A stretch of DNA of 64,000 nt from Nemophila menziesii (taxonomy: Eukaryota; Streptophyta; Magnoliopsida; Boraginales; Hydrophyllaceae), in assembly GCA_029959085.1 (NCBI GenBank), contig JARWIR010000002.1, forward strand, positions 47,178,233 through 47,242,232, read 5' to 3'. Both the position numbers and the translations under genes were made by a program. Within the stretch, counting starts at the first letter, position 1, and each line of letters begins with the position of its first letter. The notes below the pieces were generated by a model that worked only from the letters and a program-made list of their open reading frames with translations, was not told where the DNA came from and ran no database searches. Positions 35,330 to 48,404 of this stretch are shown here, one piece after another.

Positions 35330-38300
35330 TTGACAAAAAATAAAATAAATGACACTAAAGAATTGACCAAAACACCTCACCACCAAACCAACACTTGTTA
35401 AAGTCTAGTAATTTATGGTCACCATTTTTTTTTTGTCAAATTTATTTATGACTATCATGTTATTTGCAGGTTTCATTTGAAAGTTTTTTTTGTCAAATAC
35501 TTTAATATGTTTTTAAATTATTAAAAGTGATTTAGAAAAAGAATCAAATATGTAATTTTAAAAAAAGCATCTAAAATAGTTTTAGATTTTAGAATTACTT
35601 TTAATAATTTTTTGAATATTTTAATTTTATTCTATAATATTTTTTACTCTGAAATAAGTACTTTCAAACGGAACCATAATTCCATTAACAATTTGATCGA
35701 ATCAATCACATCTTTTATATACAAATTTATTTGAAAAGTATTTTTGATATCATATAAATATTATTTTGTAAAAAGGTTTCTATCTTCTTCCCTTTTCATC
35801 CATCCCATTTGTTAACAATTTTATTAAAGTGTTCACCCACGAAATCTTGTTGAAGCATTATTTTATGACTCAGTTTTTATTTATTTCTTTTGACTAAAAA
35901 GAAAAAAAAGACAAATTATTTTTCAAGCATATAAGAAAGTTATTAGACTTGAGTGTAACGGAAAATTTGATAAAAAAGAAGATGAATGACAACGGAGATT
36001 AACCAAAACACTTCACCACCAAACCAACGTTGGTTAAAGTATAGTATACTAATTTCTGGTCATCACTTTTTCTTTTATGTCAAATTTATTTATGACTAAC
36101 ACGTCACTTGTAGGTTTTATTTGAAAGTATTTTTTTAAATACTTTAATATGTTTCTAAATTATGAAAAAAATATTTTAAACTCAAAAAAATATTTTAAGA
36201 AAAAAAATGTAATTTTTTAAAAAAGCATCTAAAATAATTTTAGCTTTTAAAAATATTTTTAATAGCTTTTTAATTATTTTAATTCTATTCTAAAAGTCTT
36301 TTTTACTCTAAACTAAATACTTTCAAACAGATCCATAATTCCGTTAGCAATTTGATCGAATCAACCACATCTTTTAAATATGAATTTAGGGTGATTTCCT
36401 TATAGAGTCCACAAGTAATCAGTGATTGCCCATCAGGTCCAGTCCACCGCAAATGACACACATGCCCCTAGTTACCCATTAATTGGAGATTTGTTACCAA
36501 AACTAAAACACTAAAATTATGCAATCAGTTAAAAATTAAAACAAAGAAATTAAAACATACAAAAATCGCTAAAATCATGCAATCAATCAAATTAATAACC
36601 CAAAAAAATTACAATCAGTAACTAATAAAATTCAAATGCAGTAACTGATGAAAAACTTGAAACTTTTGTTCAAATGGACAATGGTGGGTTGTCCACTAAA
36701 CTCGATGGGTAATGCTTTGTAATATTGATGGTGTGAATGTTGAAGTCGTTGGGTTAGCAAAAACTGGTGCAGACTATGAAGGTGGGAATGAAGATGATGG
36801 GTAATGCTTTGTAATATCGATGGTGTGAATGTTGAGTTCGGTGGGTTAGCCTTTAGTGTTTTTGTCTATTGGTAGTGGGTTATGTGTATGATATTGATGG
36901 GTTGCATTTTAAAACTAATGGGTTACGGTGGGTTGGATGTCAGGCGCTGATGGTCGGAGTTTGGATCAAGAGGGGCGGCGTGAATGGAGTTTGGTGGTGG
37001 TCGGTGTTGAAGGAAGAACGATGGTGCGTGGGTCGGCTTCGATGGAGGATAACGGGAGGTTGGGTGCTGATTGTTGTTGTCGTTGTGTATCTTCTCGACG
37101 GTGGCTGATGGTCGGAGTTTGGATCAAGAGGGGCGGCATGAATGGAGTTTGGTGGTGGTCGTGGTTTGTGTATGAGAATAGATTTGTTAAATCATTAATT
37201 GAGTTTCCCGTGATAAAAAAGCAATATTTAAGGGATTTAAATCAATTAGCTAATAATATGGAGTTGGTTACATGCGAGAAACATGGGAATCTTAGATATG
37301 ATCTGATATAGTCAGGGGCATCGATGGTATAGAATAATATCAGCTGGACCTGGATGGGTAAAAATGATGGGTTGGACTTGTTAGGGGTGGATAGTTGGGT
37401 TGGTGTACTTAATTGACTAAAAACTCATGAATTTAATTTGAAAAGTATTTTTGATATCAAAAGAATATGATTTTGTAAAAAAATCCTATCTTCTTCCTCT
37501 TTCATCCATCCCATTTTTTAACAATTCTGTTAATGTAACTCACCCACGAAACCTTGTTGAAGTATTATTTTATGACTCAATTTTTATTTATTTCTTTTAA
37601 CCAAAAAGAAAATGAGTCAATTTATTTCATGACTATCATCGTATCACGTCACTTATAGGTTTCGTTTAAAAGTTTTTTTTAAATACTTTAATATGTTTCT
37701 AAATTATTAAAAGTGATTTAGACTCCAAAAAAAATTTCTAGGAAAAGAATCAAATATGTAATTTTGAAAAAAAACATCCAAAATATTTTAGATTTCAAAA
37801 TTATATTTAATAATTTTTAAAATATTTTAATTTTATTCTATAAGTATTTTTTACTTTAAAATAAGTACTTTGAAATGGAATCATAATTTCATTAGCAATT
37901 TGATCGAATCAATCACATCTTTTGTGTATGAATTTATTTTGAAAAGTATTTTTGATATCATGAAAATGTTATTTTGTAAAGAAATCCTATCTCCTTCCCC
38001 TTTCATCCACAATTTTTTTAACAATTTTATCAAAGTAATTCACCAACAAAATTTTGCTGAAGCATTACTTTATGACTCAATTTTTATTTATTTCTTTTGA
38101 CCAAAAAGAAAAAGACTCCATTTATTTTAAAAAAATAAGAAAGTTATTGGACTTGAATGTAACGGAAAATTTGACAAAAAAAAGAGATAAATGACAACGG
38201 AGAAACTAACCAAAATCCTTCACCACCAAACCAACGCTGGTTAAAGTATAGTATATTAATTTATGGTCATCATTTTTTTTTGTTTTTTGTCAAATTTATC

Positions 38301-38760
38301 TATGACTATCACGTCATTTGTAGGTTTAGTTTGAAAGTATTTTTTTTTAAAATACTTTCATATATTTCTAAAAATTATTAAAAATATTTTAGACCTGAAA
38401 AGCATTTTTAGGAAGAGAATCAAATATGTAATTTTAAAAAAAACATCTAGTATAATTTAGATTTTAAAATAATTTTTTAAATATATTAATTTTATTCTAA
38501 AAGTAAGTGTTTTTTACTCTAAATAAGTACTTTCAAACGGGTCCATAGTTCCATTAACAATTTGATCGAAACAAGCACATCTTTTATATATGAATTTAAT
38601 TTGAAAAGTAATTTTAATATCATAAATATATTATTTTGTAAAAAAAAATCCTATCTTCATCCCGTTTCATCTAGCCATTTCTTAAAATTTTTATTAAAGT
38701 GATTGACCCACAAAATCTTGGAGACTACTATTATGCCTATATGAACTTTGTCTTTACACT
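35330..38760. repeat. Tandem array of a ~640-bp AT-rich repeat
   Basis: Landmarks recur in the same order. TTCACCACCAAACCAAC is near 35378, 36015 and 38218. CTTTCAAACGG-like anchors are near 35662, 36323, 37868 and 38529. TTTGATCGAATCA then CACATCTTTT follows each. After removing the 1038-bp insertion at 36389-37426, the spacing fits about five units of about 640 bp, one with an internal deletion. There is no coding capacity. A solitary relative is at 27830-28500. Confidence 0.8.
36389..37426. mobile_element. Mutator-like insertion, 1038 bp, 9-bp target duplication
   Basis: It is flanked by ATGAATTTA at 36380-36388 and 37427-37435. Sister repeat units (near 38589 and 37925) keep the uninterrupted site ATGAATTTA followed by TTTG. 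Ends are GGGTGATTTCC and TGACTAAAAACTC, not clear inverted repeats, so this may be a non-TIR Mutator-like element. Inside are two direct-repeat pairs (36704-36760 with 36795-36850; 36948-37004 with 37105-37160). The GT-rich part gives spurious frames. Confidence 0.75.
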
Positions 38761-38844
38761 TTTTTTTTAGTAAGAGATTACTAAAATCTTATGGGTCAAG
38801 AATATGCCTGAAGTATATATAAGGATCAACTCTCAATTTTAATT

Positions 38845-38953
38845 AACCAGTTGGGGTTAGCTCAACTGGCCAGAGTCTTGGTTATCCATACAGGTTCGAA
38901 CCGTGTCAATGACACCGGGTCCAAAAAAAGTGGCTTTCCCATGTAACAAAAAA
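38845..38953 (+). mobile_element. tRNA-derived SINE
   Basis: 109 bp with a Pol III A box (TAGCTCAACTGG, 38858-38869) and B box (GGTTCGAACC, 38893-38902) at tRNA-like spacing and a short A-rich tail. It is flanked by a 17-base direct repeat, AACTCTCAATTTTAATT at 38828-38844 and the same with two changes at 38954-38970. It does not fold as a full tRNA, so it is a SINE and not a tRNA gene. Confidence 0.85.
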
Positions 38954-38970
38954 AACTCTCAGTTTCAATT

Positions 38971-39392
38971 CATTTTTTTTCAGATTTCTCTCTCTTTCAC
39001 TCTAATCTCTTTAAGCAAATTTCACACATCTCCCTCACTCATCTCGTCAAGCCATTTTTGTAGATATTTTAACACATATTTCTAAATGTTTCGAGCTCTA
39101 CTTTCACAGCATTATGAAATCCATTTTTTTGTAATATTTATTTTCGCAACACCTTCAAGCTCCATTTTTAAAGCATTTGGAGCTTCATTTTTGCATCATT
39201 TTCAAGCCATTTTTATAATACTCAATGATTCTGGGTTAATATGTAGTGATTATATGTTAATACGTATTGGGGTATCACGGAAGAAAAGAAACACATCAGC
39301 TGGATAATTTATGTCCGACTTTAATAAATTCTCAAAATAAATTCTGTTTGAGATATAAAATTACCAACACATCAGCTGGATAATTTATGTCC
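38971..39392. other. Spacer with rearranged block-B fragments
   Basis: ACATCAGCTGGATAATTTAT occurs twice (39293 and 39366) just before block B', with a partial inverted piece of AAATAAATTCT between. No gene. Confidence 0.5.
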
Positions 39393-42023
39393 AAATCTTT
39401 TTCCTTATTTTATATCTCAAAATAAATTCTCCACTAGTGAAGCAAGGTGTGATCCTACTTGTTTTGGGATCTAAAAGACCATTAAGAGATGATTAGGTAT
39501 ATAATTTATGTCCGGCTTTAATAATACTTCCTTTCCCCTCTCAGAAATAAAGGAATTATGCCAAGTCTCCATATTTTCTCACTTTTTCAATTAGCCAGTC
39601 CAGGGATTTGACCTTAGAATCTTTCCCAATCGGGAGGGAGACTTGAGTACTTTTCCCGATCAATTAAGTTGTGCGCATTTAATACCCTAGAAAGGGTGGT
39701 TTTTATGTGGGGAGGTGTATATTTTTTTAAACAAGACACCTCTCTTATTTAATAACTTAACTCCATGCCTACTTTTGATATTTTCTACCCATTATAATTT
39801 GCTTTGTCAATACAATCCAACATATGAACTTAAAACTTTATTTTAATTCCAAAAATCCACACTCTTCCATATAGGTCTTGCATTAATTATAAATATTTTT
39901 CATTTATTATATTTAAACTTTTATGAAATTTTGACTTTATCGTTAGTCATATACGTTTTAACTAAGCATATAATCCAAAATTTCTCTTACATTTGCCTAC
40001 CTTACGCACATATCTTGCTTGATATCTTTGTTTAAGACTGTCATCCTCCACGTACAGATCATTGTGCATTTGAGGGTTTTATCCCTCTTGGTTTCTGCTT
40101 ATCACTTAATAATTGACAACTGTTCTTTGTTGGACTTGGTGTCTTGTGAACTGGTTTGGTGGGTTTGTTGTCTTTTCCCACTTTGTTTTTAACCTTGTTA
40201 ATATCTTTATCTTATAGAGTCATTGGAGTTTTAGATCCATGAGGGTATCTAACTCCGAATTTCTCAAAAAATAAAGAGAAGGATGAAGCGAATGGTGTAG
40301 AAGTTGAAGAATTAAGAAGAATAAGAGAGGAGGAAGATGTCGACACAAGCCACACCAGCATACGGTGTACGTTGGTGTTAACATACTACTAGGATAGCCA
40401 TAGTCACCTTATAGGAGAGATTGTTATTCCTATAATTTATAGAATTGGTAAACAAAATAATCTTAACCTACATTTTTTTTAAAATCTTGCTAGCAAGGTG
40501 TTTGAACAAAAAATTGTTTAAAGATAACAAATTCTTCAATACGGAATCAACTAAACCACCACATTTTAACGGACTTTAACTTCCTCTTGATCAAACTCAA
40601 CTCATAATTCATGGTATTTTCCCAACAAGAATATCATAAATTAACCCTGAAGACAAGAAGGTATATTCATTAGTATTCTGAAACAATTGCAAACATTAAC
40701 AAAAAAGGCGAAGGTTCGAAAGAGAGCGAATTGCCTAGCCTTAATTTCACCTAAAAAAATAAGCAGGGGTGGGGGATTCACACTGACATACTCATTTCTA
40801 TAATCTGAAATGCTCATTTTACTAGATGCAATGAATGGTCTATAAAAAAAAAACTTGTATCATAACTGAGACATTTAATCTACGCAGACTTTATCCTTGT
40901 TGGAAAAATGATCAATGGTTTTGTTTTCAAAAGACTAAAAGTTGAAACGTTGGGACAAGAAGAATAATATGATGGCGTGGCTGAAGAAGTGGAGAAAGAA
41001 GGTGACGATAGAGTAGGATTTATAGATAACATTGAAGTGGTCATAGTGATTAAGTAAAATATTCAAACAATGTGTCTATCCAAGTAGTGGTGATGGTGAT
41101 TTTGTAAAATGAAATTATTCATGGGTTTGATGATGACATGTTTTTGATATAGTTCTTTATACCTATCATTTGAAAGATTTACCTTTTTTGGTTAGGATTA
41201 TAAATATTTAACTTTTAACATATAACACATTCATCATGAAGACTCAAGAAGTCGCTTTAAATGCAGAAGAGCAATTAATGATGCAATATGCTACTGGGAG
41301 TTTTATGATAAGGAGTAACATGAAATTTGAATGTTATTAGATATAACAGTGAAAATATTGGTGGAATATACAAAGAGAAAAATTTCAGAATTTTTCTAAT
41401 AATTTTATTAAACATAATAATAATAAGGATTAATATCCAAGAAACCTTTCACACTAGTTTTAATTCCCCTTTACGACAGTCCTTATTTATTCTCCCATAA
41501 AATGTATCATATATTTTGTTCTTTCCGTTTTTGCCTTTTTTACTATAGTAGTTATCAATCTTCTCTATATCTTCAAAACAACTTCCATGTTTCTAAACCA
41601 TTTGATATCGGTGTAACTGTAAACATCAATATAAAAGAGAAAAGTAAAATTATAATATATCTGCTTAAAAATTAATCATGATATTTTATGAATATATATG
41701 TATCTAATAAAATTTATTTTTCATATACTGTATTGATACTTGGCCTAGCAGTATCATATTGAGGAACAATGCAACCTAGAATATTTAAGTATAAATATTT
41801 GTCTATTATGTCTCTTTAAGACTTATTTGAAGATATAGTTTGATACTTTTTTTTTATTTGTAAGAGCATGCAAGAGACTAGAGTGATATTGCACTACTAG
41901 TCCTTGTTGAATTTTGACATAACCTGTTTTTTTATTATTATTCATTTTTTGCATTCTTAATATATTTTAGATCTTTTTTAGTGTTTGTCAATAACAAACA
42001 ATAAATATATATCATAAAATATG

Positions 42024-42055
<32 letters not shown>

Positions 42056-42545
42056 CTGTGTGTGTGTCTGTGTGTGTATGTGTGTATATACCATATGTTT
42101 GTGGATTACTAAATAAAAATCTAACATAAAAAAGCAGTTTGAGTTTTTGGAAAATTCTTAAAACTCAGATTTTGAGTTCCGAGGACTTTTCCATAACTCA
42201 TATTGTTCTTCTTTTTTACTTTATTTTTACATTTTTGATATATTTTAATTTTTTTAGTGTTTGTGAATAACAAGCAATAATTATATATATATATATATAT
42301 ACAAACAATATGTTTGTGGATTACTGAACAAATATGCAACAAAAAAAGAGCAATTTGAGTAATGGAAAAATTTCAAGAACTCGGATTCTGAGTTCCATTA
42401 ATTTTCCCATAACTCAAACGTTCTTCTTTTTTGCTTTATTTTTGCATTCTTGATATATTTTAGTTCTTTTTTAGTGTTTGTAATTAACAAAAAATAAGTA
42501 TATATCATAAAATATGATATGATATGATATATATACACCATATGT
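39393..42545. repeat. Duplicated block B, copy 2
   Basis: Sister of 7535-10734, same orientation. It keeps the short AAT tract (41414-41425) and the three tandem ~200-bp units (41940-42545). Unlike copy 1 it continues past the point where the CACTA terminus interrupts copy 1. Confidence 0.9.
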
Positions 42546-44029
42546 TTGTGTGTGCTACCTTTGATTTGAAAATAATTTGAGTTTTCAGATACTTAACTCA
42601 ATTGTTTTGAGTTTTGAAAATTTTCTCAAAACTCAATTTTTTTAATTTTGTGATTTTTTCTTTACCTCAAATTGTATTTCTTTTTTTATATTCTTTGTGT
42701 GATGCATATCATTTCAGTGTTTTGTATTTAAAATAATTAACTATTTATTTTTTATGATATTTTTCTATAATTTCGTGATGTATCTTGTTAAGTAATTTGT
42801 CGTCGTTAAGTGTAAGCAAACTCAAGATATCTTAGGAAGGTAAAAAAGACAATGTCTTTTACGGCATAGTGGATAATGCTGCATGAGTTTATTGAGCATT
42901 AATCCTAATAATAATGTAAAAGTAGAAAGACTTAACAAGAAAAATGGTCCATTACTCATGTATTAAGGGGAGAACGGGAAATCAATTGATTATAGATTTC
43001 TAAGCAAACAATGTTGACAATTTTTCTCATTATATTACATGATAAAAATAGACTTAAACATGAGATTACACAAACTTAAACACAACAGGAACTTGGTAGG
43101 AAGTTGAAGAATATGTGATATCACTATCTGAATCTCTGGAATGTAGTCCCTAGAGAAGAGACTAAAACAAAAAAAATTAAGATGCAACAAACTACAGTGA
43201 AGTAAAATAAAAGATGGGAATTGGGACATACACAACGCAAACATCTCTAGATTTGCGCCTAGTATATTTTTGAAGGAATAAAAACAAAATTGATTTATGT
43301 TTGAGAGTAAATGTAGTTTTTTTTATTTGTCTTTCTTGAAAAAGAAAAGATAGAGCCCTTTAGGATGGAATATTCATCACTAGCAAATTCTGTCTAAAAT
43401 ACACAGAGCTTCCCTTTCTCTATCATCACCAAGAAAATGGGTGTAAAGATAAGCTGATAAATATCATCTAGTATCACAAAACTCGATTCAATAATATGTA
43501 AGGTTTCCCTTTTCCAAGATAACAACAGGAGTACGGTAAAGAGCATCAATTGGCCAGACACCACAACAGGTTTCTTAGGAATATTGCTATGCGGAAACTC
43601 ACAAGTAATTTTTGTATAAGGCATCGATTCTGTTGCTCCGGGGCTATATGTGTACTACATAAATGTTTTCCAATTAATAATTAATACACAAACATACACC
43701 ACCATAAAAAATAAGAAAATAAATTAAACTCGAGATTTAGATATGGATTAACATTTCGATATAAGTTGAAAAAACATCTTGATTAGAATTAATAACTTCA
43801 ATGTATGAAAAACTATTTTTGAAACAAATCCAATATAACGACATAAGTAATCAAATTCTATTTTTATGATTGATTGTATGCATAGAATTTGGGGAATTAG
43901 TTTTGGTAAGTCAACTGTCATTAATTGGGTTACAAGGGCAATTCTGAGTTTTACGATGGGTTAGACCTTATGGGCAATGGACTAAAGGATGTAGACTGTA
44001 CAAGTAAAGCACCCTTAAAAATGATTAAT
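42546..44029. other. Gene-free spacer
   Basis: AT-rich. Minus-strand frames at 43035-43244 and 43394-43624 show no domain I recognise; the second has PHSNIPKKPVVVSGQL followed by hydrophobic residues. I do not call genes. Confidence 0.3.
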
Positions 44030-44362
44030 TATATATTTAGCGATGATATTTCCATCGCTAAGTATCGTCGCTAACTTTATACACTAAAAAAAGTAAAAAT
44101 AAATCAATAGTTTGGGAAAAAATTTATTAAATTTTTAGGGACGACTTGTGTATATAACTGAGCGACGACTTGCTTTGTCGCTAAGCTTCTCTGAAATTCA
44201 GGGCGAGATTACTACTTTTCGTCGCTAACATGGTAACTTACCGACAAATCTCTAGGGACGACCACTTAGCGACGACATGTCGGCACTAAGTCTCATTAGC
44301 GACGAAAACGCCGAATTTAGCAACGATGTGTGTATCCCCTAAACATGCAGTGTGTTGTAGTG
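44030..44362. mobile_element. CACTA-type transposon, one end
   Basis: Repeated AGCGACGA / TCGTCGCTA motifs form a subterminal repeat field, and the right end reads TGTGTTGTAGTG (reverse CACTACAACACA) at 44351-44362. It abuts intron 3 sequence of the PHD gene paralogue, so it inserted in that intron. The other end is not recognisable. Confidence 0.65.
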
Positions 44363-44811
44363 ATTTAGTAGCTTATCCTTATTTGTCTTCCTTGTGCATT
44401 TCTCTTTTCAGTATAGAGTGAACTATAAAAGTCGAGAAACTTATTAGGGCCTCCACAAGGAATACCATGAGTTAATGAAGGAGAGAACTGGTCTTAATTT
44501 AAAGGTTCTCCAAGATGCAAAAACTTGACTGGACAAGATTAGGAATCCTCCCATGACTCATGTTTAGAAAAATCTGAAAGAAAACAAAAATGCTTCATCA
44601 GATTAGAAATCCATGGATGATGATTAAGAAGGAAATAATCTACAGAAGGTGTTTGAGGGGAAAAAATCTTCAAGCATGAGGAAGAGAAATTAACGTAGAA
44701 ATCAATTTTTCAGTTGGCCTTTAGTGGAACTTATGGAGTTTCTAAGTGAGATTTGTAAGGATACGAGTTAAAAATGATGGATGGGGAGGTCAATAAGATC
44801 ATAAATGACTG
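44363..44811 (+). pseudogene. PHD-SWIB gene fragment (intron 3 end and exon 4)
   Basis: It aligns with the gene at 12635-23306. The intron 3 end (CCTTATTTGTCTTCCTTGTG...TTTTCAG) is followed by exon 4, with GLHKEYHELMKERTGLNLKV (near 44440) and the start of the SWIB domain (SVELMEFLSEI-like, near 44730). It has several stops and small indels. It lacks the Copia insertion, so it shows the unoccupied form of that site. Its right end joins directly to Copia RNase H sequence at 44812. Confidence 0.8.
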
Positions 44812-45320
44812 AGATATATCTACATCATACATATTTTAGTAAATAAATTTCATAATAATGGTGATTGCACTGGATTTTGTTAGATCAAAAAAGAATTTGG
44901 TCGACTCATTTACTAAAAGTCTAACCAAGAGAGTAGTCTGGAAATTGTCAAGGAGGGTGGGGCTTAATTCCAATCACATGTGACATATCAGAGACATATG
45001 ATGCACTACATTCCAATCCATATGAGGTGCAACTGTGAAAATGAGTATAATTCTCGACTCTTAACGACTTATAACCCTTTTGTGGTGCTACTGTTGAGAC
45101 ACCTTAATGAATTCATCGACCATTTATTTACGGTTGAGATTAACTTCTAATGATGTTCATATCCTCTTGTGTTGTTCCTCTAGATTTGATTAACTCACCG
45201 ATACACATGAGGTTTAATTCCAAATTCATTAATGACCTAAAGACCCTTGAAGGGCAGTTTATGATGGATAAACATTCTTAAAATCACCTATCTAAGTATG
45301 AAGGAACTACCATATGTTTG
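44812..45320 (+). mobile_element. Decayed Copia 3' end
   Basis: 44812-44990 aligns with the RNase H end of the intact Copia: LDFVRSKKNLVDSFTKSLT against [20 protein letters not shown] 3' non-coding tail follows, shared with 1-300. No LTR is attached before the MADS region begins. Confidence 0.75.
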
Positions 45321-46415
45321 TTATATTGTAACATTTAAAAATATTTATAAGATAGCAAAAAAATAGTTGCACAAGACTTTATACAATCGTTTCAAAGAGT
45401 TGAGTTTATTACCCGTTGCTTAATGTTAAAGTGTTGATTTTTTATAAAATTATTGTAATGGTTCAAAATCCATTACGATTGATATTTTTTTTAAATATTT
45501 TGTTTTTTAACTTACCATATATGATATTATTTTATGGGGAATGGTTAAAGGATCTTTTCTATTATTAAAACACATTTGATTAACTAGAGAAATGATTTTA
45601 TTACATTAATAAATCTATATATTGTTAGTTAAAAATAAAAATATTTTATATTGACTTGGTTTGATATAAGACTATCAATTAATCATGACCACTAGACCAA
45701 ATTTCATCTTGTGATATTTACTAGTGAATAAATTCTTATAACAAATACAATTTTTTAAAACCATTGCAATACGATTAAGTAATTGTATAACATGTTACAA
45801 ATAAAAATAAAGATAAAACTATTGCAATAAATTTTAAAAAATGGTTTAAAACGTGTTGACATAACATATCAAGTAAGAAATTTATCGTCATTATTATCTT
45901 TCTATTTTTCATTTTGTTTTGGAAATATACATTATTTATTTTTCGATATCTCTCTTTTAGGAGATGGATAATTCTAATTTAATTATTAATATATGCCACA
46001 TTTTATGACCAAAAAAACTATTGATTTACTATTTATCAAATTCATCATATTTAATTCAGATTTGATAAAGAATATCATTTATAAAAATATTGTCAAATAC
46101 GTATTTCAGTGTAAATTTAATTCAATAGCTTTTTCTTAGACTTGATAGTTGTAAATGATTAAGTACCTAGCATATATTAAAAAGATAAACATGAATCAAC
46201 TTTATTATATAATATTTTAGATATATATTATACAATGTATATAATTAATAATCATAAATGATTTTGTGCCTATTTTATAATTGTAAAGATATTTATCTAT
46301 ACCATTGATTTTTAGATTAATGGAAATTATATTATCTCTATCTTCACGTAATCTTATGTTAAAAAATAGATAATTAACACCATATTTTGTAAAATCAAAA
46401 TTTTAGAAAAATATC

Positions 46416-46423
46416 TATAAATA
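46416..46423 (+). promoter_or_regulatory. TATA box of the intact MADS gene
   Basis: TATAAATA, 56 bases before the ATG at 46479, conserved in the duplicated copy. Confidence 0.65.
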
Positions 46424-46478
46424 CCACTTATGTGTGAGTCTTTAGGACACTTATCTCATCTAAAATATCTTTATTTCA

Positions 46479-47090
46479 ATGGAAGTTGTTCCAAAGATTA
46501 AGAAGGCTAGAGGTCGTCGAAAAATTCCGATACAATTGATTGAGGATGAAAGTCACCTTGACGTGACATTTTCAAAACGAAAGGCTGGGGTGTTCAAAAA
46601 GGCCAGTGAAATTGCCACTTTATGTGGTGCTGAAATTGGCGTATTTGTTTTCTCACGAGGAAAGAAGGTGTATTCATTTGGAAATTCTGATATTACTTCA
46701 GTTGTTGATAGGTTCAACTCTCGAAACCTTTCATTACTAGAAGTACAAACAACCCAAAGAATTCATGCGAGTCGCAGTTATAATGTTCGCTCTAACAATG
46801 ATCAACTCCGATTACTAAGCGACCAGATCGACCACGAAATAGAACGTCGTAAGAAATTGGATAGTATATCACAATTCAACAATGATAATTATTGGTGGAG
46901 TGCACCAATAAGTAGTCTAAACAAGGAGGGTCTTAAGATAGTGCAACCAAAATTGGTGGAGCTACATTTACAAGTCCAAGCAGCAGCACACCAGTTGCAT
47001 CATCAATTTGCAAGTTCTAGTACTACCCATTCTCAAAATGGGTTTCAAGTCAATCCAAATTTTCCGAATGCACCTACTTATTATCGTTAA
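46479..47090 (+). CDS. Type I MADS-box protein, M-alpha (AGL62-like)
   Basis: This intronless frame of 203 residues fits type I MADS genes. The MADS domain is at about 10-70 (GRRKIPIQLIEDESHLDVTF, SKRKAGVFKKASEIATLCGAE, then VFVFSRGKKVYSFG). The C-terminal part has the NYWWSAPISSLNKEGL segment that parallels the WW-AP-I-L motif of AGL62/AGL61-group proteins, and a Q/H-rich tail. There is no K domain, as expected for type I. Relatives act as heterodimers in the central cell and endosperm nuclei. It has its own TATA box and a second, broken copy at 1452. Start chosen at the first ATG after the TATA box; the frame is open to TAA 47088-47090. Identity with the broken copy suggests a recent duplication. 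Confidence 0.9.
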   Translation: MEVVPKIKKARGRRKIPIQLIEDESHLDVTFSKRKAGVFKKASEIATLCGAEIGVFVFSRGKKVYSFGNSDITSVVDRFNSRNLSLLEVQTTQRIHASRSYNVRSNNDQLRLLSDQIDHEIERRKKLDSISQFNNDNYWWSAPISSLNKEGLKIVQPKLVELHLQVQAAAHQLHHQFASSSTTHSQNGFQVNPNFPNAPTYYR

Positions 47091-47903
47091 TATCAATGTA
47101 ATAGAAACATGTGTTATGTCGTGATTCCTTTTTATTAAACCTGCCTAATGTCTTTCATATTTATTTTCGACACAATTTATTGTAGTTTGTATTGTGTGAA
47201 TTACATTAATAATACCCTCTTTAATTCAATTCTCATGCATTATTAACTTTATTTTTCAATATCATAAAAATTTATTCAATTATAATGAATGAAATGAATT
47301 AATTTTTCCATATGATGATTAGTCAAATACTATAATCTGATATATACTTTAAAATTTTATGAAACATATCTACAAATATTTCAACATAATCATATCCATA
47401 CTTGTTGAAATAATAAAATAATATCCAACTAAGGATTTAATAAATAGTACTATGTAAAAACTTAACTGGCTGTGTTTATGTTTATTAGTGGTGGTAATAT
47501 TGTTCTTAATAGTTATTTATTATAGAAAAAAGTTTATGGTATGACCAAATAAAACATTAAAGATTGAAAATTTAACAAATTATATATTGAATAGTTAAAG
47601 AAACAATGGTTTTTTTATTGAAAACACGACTATTATTTGTCTGATTTTATATATAAAAAAAACTACATAAGGATGAGGATATAGAATTACTTATTCAAAA
47701 GTGTTTATAGGATAAGGATATAAAATTACTTATAAAAAGTGTTTCTAATTCATATAAGATTACTAGAGTTTTTGTAAATGAAAATATTAACTAACAATTT
47801 CTTTTTGAATACTGATATGTCTACAACATAACTTATCGATTTATAAAATTATAATAAACCTCATCCTATCTTTATAACAGAGTCTTAAAATTAGAAAATC
47901 AGT

Positions 47904-47980
<77 letters not shown>

Positions 47981-48155
47981 ACTCCACATGAATCAAAATT
48001 TATAATCAATTAATAAACTTTTTATTGTATTATGATTATTATTGAGAGGATAATACATTACGTTTTCTCGCAACTATATTGTTGATAGGGAAATTTGGAA
48101 GGCAAGATGCTCGTTTTTCATATGTTTTCCTATTGGATCTTTTTTCCATTGAACT

Positions 48156-48367
48156 ATTATATTCAGATGTGGAAAGTTCTACGGTAAGATTTATTTTTTA
48201 GTGATTACATGACTAATTTTATGCTAATAATATCAAAAAATTTGACTTTTATTGTGTGTTAAATGGTTTATGAGTTTGATTGAAAATTCTAGATTCCTTT
48301 TACCATTTGAGATGTATATATGTACTGAGTCAGAAACTAAATCTTTGATCCAAAATATATTTGGTTT

Positions 48368-48404
<37 letters not shown>

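Larger units (their letters stand above)
45025..48155. repeat. Duplicated block A, copy 2
   Basis: Sister of 1-3238, same orientation. It carries the intact MADS gene and an expanded TA run (47909-47977). It ends at the left arm of the inverted repeat at 48156. Confidence 0.92.

Noticed and set aside
36869..37311. 79- and 127-codon frames
   Set aside because: Inside the 1038-bp insertion, overlapping in different frames, with repeated GT-rich sequence and no domain.
38845..38930. tRNA gene
   Set aside because: A and B boxes are present but no acceptor stem or full cloverleaf; flanking direct repeats and an A-rich tail mark it as a SINE.
43394..43624. 76-codon minus-strand frame as a gene
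   Set aside because: No recognisable domain, splice structure or promoter that I can support.
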